From contig NC_083897.1 in the NCBI RefSeq assembly GCF_032452875.1, forward strand, positions 5,438,854 through 5,502,853: a stretch of DNA of 64,000 nucleotides. The letters run 5' to 3'. Position 1 is the stretch's first letter, and the number at the start of each line of letters is the position of its first letter. Source of the DNA: Bos javanicus. Its lineage: Eukaryota; Chordata; Mammalia; Artiodactyla; Bovidae. The position numbers were made by a program, and so were the translations under genes. Of the stretch, positions 11,136 through 21,243 are shown piece by piece. A model generated the notes under the pieces. The model had not been told where the DNA came from. It saw nothing but the letters and a program-made list of their open reading frames with translations, and made no database searches.

Positions 11136-11239
11136 GGCCTAGGCAATAGCCCCCCTGCTGAGTGACCAGGATTAGGCAAGGATGGCCGAGGTACAGAGCC
11201 CCTTCCGGGATGGAAAGTCTGGTGGCCTCAACACAGGGC

Positions 11240-11277
11240 AGGACCTCACTGTCAGGCTAGGACCTCACTGTCAGGCT
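11240..11277. repeat. 19-bp perfect tandem duplication
   Basis: aggacctcactgtcaggct occurs twice head-to-tail at 11240-11258 and 11259-11277 without a mismatch. Confidence 0.9.
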
Positions 11278-11279
11278 AA

Positions 11280-11805
11280 GAGATTCCCTCCGTGTCACGT
11301 GGCCTTGAGCTGGTATTGACATCTGACCAAGGCCAGGGCACGTTGAACAGGAGCAGCCAGGCTTAGGGAAGGTTGGCCCCTGCTGTTCCCTTTAGCATGT
11401 TTAGTCCTAGGGGCCTCTAAGCCTAAGAGAATTTGCTGCAAAAAGGTGATTGACAGCCCATCTCTTCCTTGTCCCGCCCCCTACCCCCCCCTCACTTGGC
11501 TTTTTTTGAAGATGGGCTCATTGGTCCTCTCTCTAAGCAGACCCCAGGAAGAAGGCCTGGTTTAGGAGTACCAGCATGCCATATGCAAGTGAATCCAGAC
11601 AGGGAGCTTTTAACATACAATAGGTGTAAGTTCCACCAAGGGGTTGGCATTTATTCCCACTATTACAAACTGCAATCAGACTTTTCCTTTGTATACCACT
11701 CTTTGGTCCTAGGTTAAGAGTAGTGTGATTTTGTGCCAAATGGCCTGGAGGTCAATGCTCAGACATTCCTGAAAATGTCTAGAAGGGCCCTTAGACATCC
11801 TGGAA
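11280..11805. other. Unique sequence
   Basis: No repeat, exon or RNA gene recognised. Overlapping short frames on both strands near 11469-11739 have no motif. Confidence 0.4.
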
Positions 11806-11807
11806 TC

Positions 11808-11992
11808 CAGCGGTTTTCCAAACTTTGGTGCACATAGGAAGCACCTAGAGGGCTTGTGGGACCACAGATTGCTGGACCCCATCCCAGTGGTGAGGATTCT
11901 GGATCTGGGGAGACCTGAGAATTTGCATTGCCAAGAACTTCTCATGTGAGGTTCATGCTGCTGGTCTGGCCACTGCACTTGGAGAACCACTG
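11808..11992 (+). mobile_element. MER5A hAT-Charlie MITE
   Basis: Begins cagcggttttccaaactttgg and ends cttggagaaccactg. The MER5A interior is present (cacctagagggcttgtggga, gagaatttgcattgccaaga). About 185 bp, near full length. Flanking 8-mers match only partly (ctggaatc and atctaatc). Confidence 0.85.
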
Positions 11993-11999
11993 ATCTAAT

Positions 12000-12565
12000 C
12001 CAACGTCTTCATTTCATAGATGGATCAGCTGAGGCAGCACTCCAGCTGGGTTCCAGAATTGGCGTTAATGCTTACCAGGTGTTATGACTGTGCAATCTGA
12101 TTTAGCTGTTCTGGGCCTGCATTTTCTCATCTACAAAATTAGGTAAGAGCCTCGGTCATTCCTACCCTGGGTTCAGTTTGCAGGTGGCTGCTATTGGGTA
12201 GTTACTCAGGCTTTTAGTAACAGCCCTCTGGTTTGGTGTGGCATTGTCATGTGGTTCTCAGGTTTTTGAGCTTTCACAGCTTCCCTCTGGTTCCTGGGTT
12301 GGGTTTAGGCCCTGCCTTTCCTGTGTGGAGCACTGAGAGAAGAAGATGCTATCAGGTGGAGGGTAGGACATAAAGCTTTGTTCTTTTTGCTGTGGTTTTC
12401 TCATTTTGCAGTTGCCTCTTCTGTTTGCTTACATTTCTAAGAATATTGGTTTTCTTTTCTGATGTAGAAAGTTTCCCAATGTTTTCCTTTTCTGTTTCCT
12501 TCATATTCTTTGAATTTAAAAATTCTTTACCATCTGATAAGCTTTTCAAAGCTATAGAACAACAA
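12000..12565. other. Mostly unique sequence
   Basis: A weak MIR-like stretch lies near 12090-12150 (gcattttctcatctacaaaa). The rest is unassigned, including a T-rich run whose complement gives a lysine-rich 65-codon frame (12352-12549) with no recognisable domain. Confidence 0.35.
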
Positions 12566-12569
12566 CAAT

Positions 12570-12685
12570 GAAGTCGCTCACTCGTGTCTGACTCTGCGAC
12601 CCCGTGGACTGTAGCCTACCAGGCTCCTCATTCATGGGATTTTCCAGGAAGAATACTGGTGTGGGTTGCCATTTCCTTCTCCAGA
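12570..12685 (-). mobile_element. Bov-A monomer
   Basis: An antisense Bov-A body from 'gaagtcgctcactcgtgtct' to 'ttgccatttccttctccag', without a tRNA-like head or second monomer. Confidence 0.85.
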
Positions 12686-12904
12686 TATTTCCTTCCTATT
12701 TTCCTGGTGATTTTTACCATGTATACCCTTATCCCTCTGAAGTTACGAAGTTTGGATATTGATAGGCTTTTTCTTTCCCATTTTTCCCAAACACCCAGTT
12801 CTGTTTGTTGAGTATTCCCCTTTCCTCTCCCTTGTTGTTTTTCTGTGCAGTCTCTAATATTTCTGGTAATATAGAATAGGTGGCAGTGAGGTGGTGGTGT
12901 TGGT

Positions 12905-12950
12905 TTTTTTTTTTTTTTTTTTCTGGTCCAAGCCCTTTTTTTTTTTTTTT
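12905..12950. repeat. Two poly-T runs
   Basis: Runs of about 20 and 14 T separated by 'ctggtccaagccc'. No LINE or SINE body could be attached to either. Confidence 0.8.
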
Positions 12951-13196
12951 AAATTTGGGGAAGACGAGACCCAGAGCAGGTAACTGGTTTGCCACAGGTG
13001 GTACTTTTTAATTGGGAAGCCATGACTGAAACCAAGATCCCTGACTTCTCTTGTGAATTTGAGATAGGTCTGCTGCTTTTCTATACAACTTGAGGGCTGG
13101 GGATTGACTGTCTCTTCATTTTTTGGTCCTGTGGGAATATAGCCTATACAGTTCAGTCTTCTAGTATTACAGAAGATGTTAATGACCTTATTGTTT

Positions 13197-13328
13197 TAAT
13201 TATTTATTTATTTGGTTGTATCGGGTCTTAGTTGTGGTATATGGGATTTAGTTCCGACTAGGGATGGAACCAGGCCCCCTGCATTAGCAGCATGGAGTCT
13301 TAGCCATTGGAGCACTAGGGAAGTCCCC
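13197..13328 (-). mobile_element. CHR-type SINE
   Basis: Antisense order: 'tcgggtcttagttgtggtat', 'gggatggaaccaggccccct', 'gagcactagggaagtcccc', the usual CHR signature. Confidence 0.75.
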
Positions 13329-13329
13329 T

Positions 13330-13705
13330 AATGACCTTATTTTTAATGTGACATCTCCTGAATTTTAAGTTTCTATTTCGGCCAAACACAGTACGCTTTG
13401 AGGCCACATGGAACCATTGGTGGTTAACTTTTGACCTTTTTAAAAAAAGTATTTTAGTACTGGTATGTGATTTGTAGTTTGACTTCTTTTCCAGTTATCC
13501 CAAACAAGGATTATTTAGCTAATATCAGAAGAGAAGCACTTCCTCACTCCTTTTCTTTCTCTTTCTTCTCCTCCAAACAATCTAGCAGAGCATCTTGTGT
13601 TAGTGTTCCTGGAAGAGATCAGCTGAGTTAGATTATCTGAATTAGTTTATCAGATTATCTGAATTAGTTTATCATATTAATATAATTTCTGATGTGTGTG
13701 TCTGT
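13330..13705. other. Unique sequence with a 22-bp tandem duplication
   Basis: No gene seen. gattatctgaattagtttatca is tandemly repeated without mismatch at 13631-13652 and 13653-13674. Confidence 0.7.
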
Positions 13706-13709
13706 GTGA

Positions 13710-13912
13710 CCTTAATCCCTCATTCATATCTGACTCTTTGTGATCTCCAGGAATGTAGCCCACCAGGCTCCTCTGTCCATGGGGTTTTCCAGAATACTGG
13801 AGTGGTTTGCTATTTACTGCTCCAGGGTATCTTCCCGACCCAGGGATCCAACTCAGGTCTCTTCTGTCTCCTCCATTGGAAGGTGGATTATTTACCAGTG
13901 CGTCACATGGAA
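13710..13912 (-). mobile_element. Bov-tA SINE
   Basis: Antisense Bov-A body (gtagcccaccaggctcctct) followed by the tRNA-like head with its B-box complement (gacccagggatccaactcag). Confidence 0.85.
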
Positions 13913-13924
13913 AACCCAGCATTT

Positions 13925-14360
13925 CTCATAGTTCCCTGGTATTGACTTGAATTGTAGTCTAGGATTAGACCAATATATGGCAGGTTACTCTCCACTATAG
14001 TTACTGTAGTGATGAAAATCCATGGCCCATAACTGATTTAGTGAGATAATGAAGATACAAGTGTGCTGGATTTTTAAAGAAAACCAACAGTAATTGCATA
14101 CTAGTGCCTCTTCCTTTCATTCACCTTTTCCTTAACCCAGAGATAGCCCTGGCTGAGCTTTCAGTATACATCCCATAGCAGTTTAACAAAAATCTTGAAT
14201 CCTCTGACTTCCTGCCTGAATTTCTGTTAACTAATAAATGTGCTATTAATATTTAGACAGTGGTTCATTGATGTATTATTTAATTAGGAAATGCTTAATG
14301 GATGTTTGAGGGACAACTAATATTATAATATGGAGAATAAAAACATCAAGCATTGAAGGG
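13925..14360. other. Unique sequence
   Basis: About 435 bp with no recognised repeat or coding signal. Confidence 0.4.
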
Positions 14361-14377
14361 GTGGTATGGCTTTTTGT

Positions 14378-14638
14378 GAAGGCAATGGCACCCCACTCCA
14401 GTAGTCTTGCCTGGAAAATCCCATGGATGGAGGAGCCTGGAGGGCTACAGTCCATGGGGTTGCTGAGGGTCGGACACGACTGAGCGACTTCACTTTCACT
14501 TTTCACTTTCATGCATTGGAGAGGGAAATGACAACCCACTCCAGTGTTCTTGCCTGGAGAGTCCCAGGGACAGGGGAGCCTGGTGTGCTGCCGTCTATGG
14601 GGTTGCACAGAGTCGGAGACGACTGAAATGACTTAGCA
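14378..14638 (+). mobile_element. BOV-A2 SINE, full dimer with TSD
   Basis: Both Bov-A monomers are present, joined by 'cactttcacttttcactttc'. A perfect 14-bp TSD, gtatggctttttgt, flanks the element at 14364-14377 and 14639-14652. The low divergence suggests a young insertion. Confidence 0.95.
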
Positions 14639-14707
14639 GTATGGCTTTTTGTATGGGAAGATGAAGGTTATTGTGAAAGTGTTGTCCTTGTTTATGCCAT
14701 TTGGCCT

Positions 14708-14912
14708 TTGATAAATGGATCAGATGGTAAAGAATCCACCTGCAATGCAGGAGACCTGAGTTTGATTCCTGGGTTGGGAAGATCCCCTGGAGGAGGGCAT
14801 GGCAACCCACTCCTGTATTCTTGCCTGGAAAATTCCCATGGACAGAGGAGCCTAGCGGGCTACAGTCCATGAGGTTGCATAGAGTCAGACACGACTGAGT
14901 GACAAAGTATGG
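14708..14912 (+). mobile_element. Bov-tA SINE
   Basis: A tRNA-like head (gatggtaaagaatccacctg, B-box gtttgattcct) and a complete Bov-A body ending 'cacgactgagtgacaaag'. Confidence 0.9.
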
Positions 14913-14929
14913 CACACATGGTACAGACT

Positions 14930-15400
14930 CTGGTGATGAGATGAAAACCTAATCTATTTCTCTTCAACTCTCTTGCTTCATCCTTAGTTCGAGCTTTAAG
15001 GATCCCTCACCATGATTATTGCAATATTCTCATAACTAATCTCCCTGCTGCCATCATTGCTATTAATCTTTCAGTCTGTTTTCAATATAGCAGTTGAGAG
15101 TGATGCTGTTAATTCATAGATCATGTCCAAACCCTTTTTGCAATACCTTCCATATCATGTTAAGTAAAACCCAAGTAATTCCAATAGCCATGTAGAGCCC
15201 TCTATGATCTGGACCCTCATTACTTCTCATTATTCTGTTCCAGCTACACTGTCTGTGCCCACACAAACTAGGCATTTTCTTCCTCAGAACTTGGAATGCG
15301 TAACTTTTTGAGAGTTCTTTTCATTATACTTCATTGCTTGGTAGAACCTTAAGACTTTTGGGATAGAGAGACTTTGGCTTACTATAGCTCCAAAAGTGAG
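14930..15400 (+). repeat. L2 LINE relic
   Basis: Contains 'gagccctctatgatctggac', 'ttccagctacactgtctgtg' and 'cttcctcagaacttggaatg' in the order of the L2 3' region, sense. Decayed. Confidence 0.55.
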
Positions 15401-15428
15401 ATTCCACTATTTAGAAAAGTGGTGGGGG

Positions 15429-15560
15429 GCTTCCCTGGTGGTTCAATGGTTAAGACTCTATGTTTCCAATGCAAGGGGCTCGGGTTCAATCCCTGGTCAG
15501 GGAGCTAAGATCCCATATGCCCTGCCATGTCCCCTCCCCCACCAAAAATTTTTTTTCAAA
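15429..15560 (+). mobile_element. CHR-type SINE
   Basis: A tRNA-like head (cttccctggtggttcaatgg) with B-box (gggttcaatccctgg), then 'gagctaagatcccatatgcc' and an A-rich tail. Confidence 0.8.
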
Positions 15561-15787
15561 AAAGGGGCTGTGTGAAATAATACGAAAAGTTCCCCAAATG
15601 TCCTACACTTACGGTAGATTACTTTCATTAATCAGTAGTCATCACAATCCATTCCTTTTGCATAGTTAGTGCATAAAAATTTACCTATAGTTTCACAAAC
15701 TCTCTCCTTTTAAGATTGGTGCTGGGTGATAGTACCTAGTAATAAAGACTGCTTTGCATTGAGCTCTGTAAGACCTGATTTTGCCTT

Positions 15788-15931
15788 TTCACTTTCATGC
15801 ATTGGAGAAGGAAATGGCAACCCACTCCAGTATTCTTGCCTGGAGAATCCCAGGGACAGAGGCTAGTGGGTTGCCATCTATGGGGTCGCACAGAGTCGGA
15901 CATGACTTAAGCGACTTAGCAGCAGCAGCAG
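15788..15931 (+). mobile_element. BOV-A2 right monomer only
   Basis: Starts in the inter-monomer linker (ttttcactttcatgcattgg) and ends with the (agc)n tail of BOV-A2, so it is 5'-truncated close to the monomer boundary. Confidence 0.9.
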
Positions 15932-15998
15932 TGTCAAAATTTGCATTAGAGTTCAGAATTCTACAGTGTTTGAAGTTAATATAGATGTTGTTTAGGTC

Positions 15999-16072
15999 AT
16001 AAATATATAAATATAAATATATTTATAAACATAAATAAACATAAATATATAAACAAATATATAAACACATAT
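15999..16072. repeat. AT-rich simple repeat
   Basis: Degenerate units of 'ataaatatataaac' over about 75 bp. Confidence 0.8.
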
Positions 16073-16074
16073 CT

Positions 16075-16700
16075 GTCTCTTTAATTCTGAAAGGGCATTA
16101 ATTAAATCACTGACAATAATCTGGATAAACTAGGAAGAAATAAGGGTTAATTGCAAAATGTGATCTTATGGCCTCTTTAAAAGATCAAACTTGGTCCCGT
16201 GGCTGACATATTTTTTCTGCAAATGTGAACACCATATAATTTGTAAAAATAAGTTACATAGGGCTGGCAGTATTTGAAATCTAGATTTCTGGACTTCTAC
16301 GAGCTTTGGCAAAATAATGAAGTAATATTGGCCTTTAAATTTTTTTAACCAAGTCTTGCCTTTACCTATTCATCTTGAAAGACAGAGTGGTCTTTAGGAA
16401 AGAGAATGTAAATTGCTCAGGAGAAACCTGCAAAGCCAAGGGTTTTGGTCTACATAGTTAGAATGTGGATGAGTTTCCTGCTGTTGTATACTGAAAGGTA
16501 TTCTTTTTGGTCCTCTATACTGTAAGGCAAATTTCAGGCCTGTGAGGAAAAGAGCAAAGCAAATGTTGCCAGGGGGAGAGATGAAATTCTTGTTGCATTT
16601 TCTTTTCTTTCCTGGGATGACCAGTAACCATCCAACAATTGTAGTTTCCTAAGAGCTTGGATGATCTAGAAAGAGAAACATTGCCATAGGCTGCTTTTCT
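16075..16700. other. Unique sequence
   Basis: No repeat, exon or RNA gene recognised in about 625 bp. Confidence 0.4.
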
Positions 16701-16704
16701 AAAT

Positions 16705-16845
16705 CAGTTGTGGATAAGAATCAACCAAGGTACTTGTTAAAAATAGATTTCTAGTATCAGAATCGTTGAATATAAATGCTGAGCATCTGTACTTTAACAA
16801 GTGGTACAGGTCATTTTGATGTATAGTTTGAGAACCATTGTTTAG
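16705..16845 (+). mobile_element. MER5-like hAT relic
   Basis: 'atcaaccaaggtacttgtta', 'gctgagcatctgtactttaa' and the terminal 'agtttgagaaccattg' match the MER5 layout with many substitutions. Confidence 0.55.
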
Positions 16846-16849
16846 AATT

Positions 16850-17300
16850 TAAGGTTATGATGTTTATAGTCAGGTGAACTTCAGTTCATATTCAAGTTTT
16901 GACATATACTAACTGTACTTCCAGTTCAATCTTCCTTCTGTATCATACCCTTCCAGTCCCATACTATCCTGTGTGATAATCACCTCTCAACTACATATGC
17001 TTAGTTAGATAGGTGTCTAGTTTCTTCTTTTTAGTGTATAGAACAGTCTTTTTATTAGACTAAGTTATAGCAAAGAAAAAAATTTCCATCAACTTAAATA
17101 AGTTCATTTTCATTAATGTGTCCAAAGTTGACTGGATCAGGACTGCCAGAGTAGCTTTTCTTCACAGTCTTTCAAGGAATTAGATTTCTTTCATCATATT
17201 GCCCCACTATCTTCTAGGATATAGTCCTTGTATATATGGTTGAAGGTGGTTCACCTTCAAGATCATGTTCCTGATTTCAAGAAAGGGAAAGAAAATGTAT
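16850..17300. other. Unassigned sequence
   Basis: About 450 bp left of the Tigger terminus with no confident assignment. Confidence 0.3.
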
Positions 17301-17356
17301 CAGCATATCTTGTTTTATTGTGCTTCACAGATACTGAATTTTTTACAAAGATTAAA
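17301..17356 (+). mobile_element. Tigger transposon, left terminus
   Basis: cagcatatcttgttttattg and 'cttcacagatactgaatttt' match the terminal inverted repeat and first 55 bp of a TcMar-Tigger element. The matching right end is at 20482-20896. Everything between is later insertion or is lost. Confidence 0.75.
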
Positions 17357-17820
17357 AAAGATACAGTTGAAGTAGAATATTATGTTCATTTCAGGTGTAT
17401 TGCATAGTGATGTGACATTTGTATACATTGTGAAATGATCACTGTAAGTCTAGTAATTATCTTTTTCCATACAAAGTTATTACAGTATTATTGATTGTAT
17501 TCCTTATCTGTATATTACATCACTGTGGCTTATTTATTTCATAACTGGATGTTTGTACCTCTTAATCCCCTTCATCTGTTTTGCCTCGCAACCCCTCCTA
17601 ACTGGCAACCACCTCTTTGTTCTCTATTTCCATGAGTCTGTTTTTGTTTTTTTAGATTCAACATATATACATAGATCACATGCTATGTCTTTCTCTGGCT
17701 TATTTCAGTTAGCAGAATATCATTTAAATCTATTCTTGTTGCAAATGGCAAGATTTCATTTTTTATGGCTGATTAAAATTCCATTGTGTGTGTATGTGTG
17801 TGTGTGTGTGTATGTGTGTG
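17357..17820 (-). mobile_element. L1 LINE, 3' part
   Basis: Antisense L1 3' region: 'ttcatttcaggtgtattgca', 'aaatgatcactgtaagtcta', 'acctcttaatccccttcatc'. It ends in a (TG)n tract at 17785-17820, beside which a Bov-tA is inserted. Confidence 0.8.
17785..17820. repeat. (TG)n microsatellite
   Basis: About 36 bp of TG units broken by two 'tatg' interruptions, abutting a Bov-tA insertion. Confidence 0.9.
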
Positions 17821-18036
17821 TGCTAAGTTGCTTCAGTCACGTCCCACTCTTTGCAACCCTATGGACTGTAGCCTGCTAGGCTCCTCTGTCCATGGGATTC
17901 TCCAGGCATGAGTACTGGAGTGAGTTGTCATGCCCTCCTCCAGGGGATCTTCCCGACTCAGGGATCGAACCCATATCTCTTATGTCTCCTGTGTTGGCAG
18001 GCAGGTTCTTTACCACTAGTGCCACCTGGGAAGCCT
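17821..18036 (-). mobile_element. Bov-tA SINE inside L1
   Basis: A complete antisense copy from 'gctaagttgcttcagtcacg' to 'gtgccacctgggaagcc'. L1 resumes within about 40 bp ('cacatcttctttatccattc'). Confidence 0.9.
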
Positions 18037-19545
18037 ACACACACAGGCACACAGGCACGCACATGCACCCCACATCTTCTTTATCCATTCAACTATTGAT
18101 GGACACTTAGGTTGCTTCATTATTTTAGCTATTGTAAATGACACTGCAATTGATATCTTTTCAAAATACTGTTTTTCTCATCTTTAGGTTAAAACTCAGA
18201 AAAGAAATTGCTGGGTCATATGGCAGTTCTAGTTTTAATTTTTGGAGAAACTTTAATGCTGTTTACTGTAGTGAATGTACAAATATATGATCCCACAGGA
18301 TTCCCTTTTCTCCTCATCCTCACCAACACTTATTACTTTTCATTTTTACAATAGCCATTCTGACAGGTGTAAGATGATCTCAATTTAGTTTTGATTTGTA
18401 TTTCCCTGATGGTTAGTTCATTTCCATAATGATTAGTTATGTTCAGCGTCTTTTCACATGCCTGTTGGTCATCTGTATGTCATCCATGGAATAATGGCTA
18501 TTCAGGTTTTCTGCCCATTTTTTAACTGGGTTTTTGTTCAGTTGTATGAATTCTTTTTGTAGTTTGGATATTAATACTTTATCAGAAATACTGCTCACAA
18601 ATGTTTTCTACCATTCAGTAGACTGCCTTTTCATTTTGGTGATAATATCCTTTGTTGTGCAAAAGTTTGTCAGTTTGATGTAGTTCCATTTGTTCATTTT
18701 GCTTTCATTTCCCTTGCCCAAGGAGACAGATCCTCCCAAATATTGCTAAGACTAATGTCCAAGAGAGCACTTCCTACATTTTCTTCTAGAAGTTCTATGG
18801 TTTTGAGTCTTATTTAAGTCTTTAATCCATTTTGAGTTTATTTTTGTCTATATTCTGGGAAAGTAGTCCAGTTCGATTATTTTGCATGTAGCTATCCAGT
18901 TTTCCCAATACCATTTATTGAAGAGGCTGTATTTTCCCCATTAAATATCTTTCCCTTCTTTGTTGTAGATTAATTAACCATTATAACTGTAGGTTTATGT
19001 TTGGTGTTCTATTTTCTGCTGATCTGTATATCTTTTTTTGTGCCAGTACCATATTGTTTTAATGACTATAGCTTTGTAGTATAGTTTGAAATCAGCTCTG
19101 TTCTTCCTCAAGATTGCTTGGATTATTGGGAATCTTTTGTGTTTCCATACAAGTTTTAGAATTTTTTGTTGTAGTTCTATGAAAAATGCCTTTGGTGTTT
19201 TTTTGGGAATGCAGTAAACATGTAGATTGCTTTCAGTAGTATGGTCATGTTAACAATATTCTTCCAACCATGAGCACAGTGTATCTTTCCATTTGTTTAT
19301 GTCGTCTTCAGTTTCTTTCATCAGTGGCTTATAGTTTTAGAGTATGAGTCTTTTACCTCTTTGGTTCAGTTTGTTCCTAGATATTTTATGGGATGCAATT
19401 TTGTAAATAGGATTGCTAATTTCTCTATGTGATAGCTTGTCATTAGTGTATAGAAATGTGACAGACTTCTGTATATTTTGTATCTTGCAACTGTACTGAA
19501 TTCATTTACACTAACATATTTTTTTTTTTTTGGTAGTATCTTTAG
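18037..19545 (-). mobile_element. L1 LINE, ORF2 region (dead)
   Basis: Antisense L1 continuing from the 3' UTR into ORF2, for example 'ttgctgggtcatatggcagt', 'accatattgttttaatgact' and 'tcttccaaccatgagcacag'. No long open frame survives on the minus strand. Confidence 0.8.
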
Positions 19546-19547
19546 GA

Positions 19548-19666
19548 TTTTATTCCCTGATACTTCAGTTGGTAAAGAATCTGCCTGCAATGCAGGAAAC
19601 CCTGGTTTAATTCCTGGGTCAGGAAGATCTGTTGGAGAAGGGATAGGCTACCCACCCAGTATTGTT
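19548..19666 (+). mobile_element. Bov-tA SINE, 3'-truncated
   Basis: A tRNA-like head and the first part of the Bov-A body ('ttggtaaagaatctgcctgc' to 'ctacccacccagtattgttg'). It is cut where a second Bov-tA begins. Confidence 0.85.
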
Positions 19667-19878
19667 GGGCTTCTCTGTGGCTCAGCTGGTAAAGAATCTG
19701 TCTGCAATGTGGGAAACCTGGGTTTGATCCCTGGGTTGAGAAGATTCCCTGGAGAAGGGAAAGGTTACCCACTCCAGTATTCTGGCCTGGAGAATTCCAT
19801 GGACAGAATAGCCTGGCAAGTTATAGTCCATGGGGTTACAAAGAATTGGACACACCTGAGTGACTTTCACTGTCACTC
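19667..19878 (+). mobile_element. Bov-tA SINE
   Basis: A full-length copy head-to-tail with the previous one, ending 'gagtgactttcactgtcact'. It directly abuts antisense BovB. Confidence 0.9.
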
Positions 19879-20473
19879 TTCCAAGGAGCAAGCATCTTTT
19901 AACTTAGTGGCTGCAGTCACCATCTACAGTGATTTTTGAAGCTGAGGAAAATAAAATCTGCCACTGTTTGCACTTTCCCACTTCTATTTGCCATGAAGTT
20001 ATGGGACTAGATGCCATGATCTTAGTTTTTTGAATGTTGAATTTTAAGCCAGCTTTTTAATTCTCCTCTTTTCACCTACATCAGGAGGCTGTTTAGTTTC
20101 TCCTTGCTTTCTGCCATTAGGGTGGTATCATCTGCATATCTGAGGTTGTTGATATTTGTCCTGGCAATCTTGATTCCAGGTTGTGCTTCATCCACCCTGG
20201 CATTTCACATGGTGTACTCTGCATATAAGTTAAATGCCAGTTGGTTGTTCCATGTCTGGTTTTAACTGTTGCTTCTTGGCCTGCATATAGGTTTTGCAGG
20301 AGGCAGGTAAGGTGTCTAGTATTCCCATCACTTGGAGAATTTTCCACAGTTTGTTGTGATCCACACAGTCAAAGGCTTTATAGTAATCAATGAAGCAGAA
20401 GTCGATGTTTTTCTGGAATTCCCTTGCTTTCTCTACGATCCGATGGATGTTGCCAATTTGATCTCTGGTTTTA
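19879..20473 (-). mobile_element. BovB internal segment (RT region)
   Basis: Antisense ORF2 from 'ccaaggagcaagcatctttt' to 'ggatgttgccaatttgatct'. Both BovB ends are missing. On the minus strand the motif-A region reads FIDYYKAFD (frame 20230-20514), and frameshifts separate it from the rest. Confidence 0.85.
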
Positions 20474-20481
20474 ATATTATG

Positions 20482-20896
20482 TAAACAGCACTGTAAGCTA
20501 CAGAAATTCTTCATGAAAGGAAGAGAAATCCTTCATGAAAGGAAGAGTCAATCAATACAACAAACTTCATTGTTGTCTTATTTTAAGAAATTTTCATAGC
20601 CACCCCAACCTTCAGCAGCCAGCACCCTGATCAGCTAACAGCCATGAGCAATGAAGCAAGACCATCCAGCAAAAGGCTACCACTTACTGAAGGCTCAGAT
20701 GATGGTTAGCATTTTTTAGTAATAGAGTATTTTAAAATTAGGTTGTGTACTTAATATTGTTGGACACAATGCATCACAGTATAGTATGAACATAGCTTTC
20801 ACATACCCTGGGAAACCAAAACAATTTGTGTGACATGTTGCAATTTTCACCTCAGTGGTCTGGAACCAAATATGGAATACCTCAGAAGTATGCCTA
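20482..20896 (+). mobile_element. Tigger transposon, right part and terminus
   Basis: Contains 'ttcatgaaaggaagagtcaa', 'aaggctcagatgatggttag' and the terminal 'atacctcagaagtatgcct', whose complement pairs with the left end at 17301. A 22-bp unit (aaattcttcatgaaaggaag plus ag) is tandemly duplicated at 20504-20525 and 20526-20547 with one mismatch. Confidence 0.8.
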
Positions 20897-20952
20897 TTTC
20901 TATAAATGCATTGTTGATATTATTATTTTGAGCAAACTGTTTTGTTAAGAGT

Positions 20953-21243
20953 TCAGTTCAGTTCAGTCGCTCAGTCGTGTCCGACTCCTTGCGACCCCAT
21001 GAATCGCAGCATGCCAGGCCTCCCTGTCCATCACCAACTCCTGGAGTTCACTCAGACTCATGTCCATCGAGTCCGTGATGCCATCCAGCCATCTCATCCT
21101 CTGTCGTTCCCTTCTCCTCCTGCCCCCCAATCCCTCCCAGCATCAGAGTCTTTTCCAATGAGTCAACTCTTCGCATGAGGTGGCCAAAGTACTGGAGTTT
21201 CAGCTTTAGCATCATTCCTTCCAAAGAAATCTCAGGGCCGATC
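20953..21243 (-). mobile_element. BovB 3' segment of a 5'-inverted insertion
   Basis: The last ~290 bp of BovB in antisense, from the tail (ttcagttcagttcagtcgct) to 'aaatctcagggccgatc'. It adjoins a BovB segment in opposite orientation. The whole insertion is bounded by ttgttaagagt (20942-20952) and ttgttaaaagt (22481-22491), a TSD matching at 10 of 11 positions. Confidence 0.9.

Noticed and set aside
10935..11165. 76-codon G/A/W-rich frame
   Set aside because: It is the translation of the GC-rich minisatellite, and its residue repeats mirror the DNA repeats.
14708..14760. tRNA-like sequence with A/B-box features, as in every Bov-tA and CHR head
   Set aside because: These are tRNA-Glu-derived SINE heads, diverged and lacking a proper cloverleaf, not tRNA genes.
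19548..19878. Repeated blocks suggestive of an array
   Set aside because: Two adjacent Bov-tA insertions, not a CRISPR or satellite array; there are no regular short repeats with spacers.
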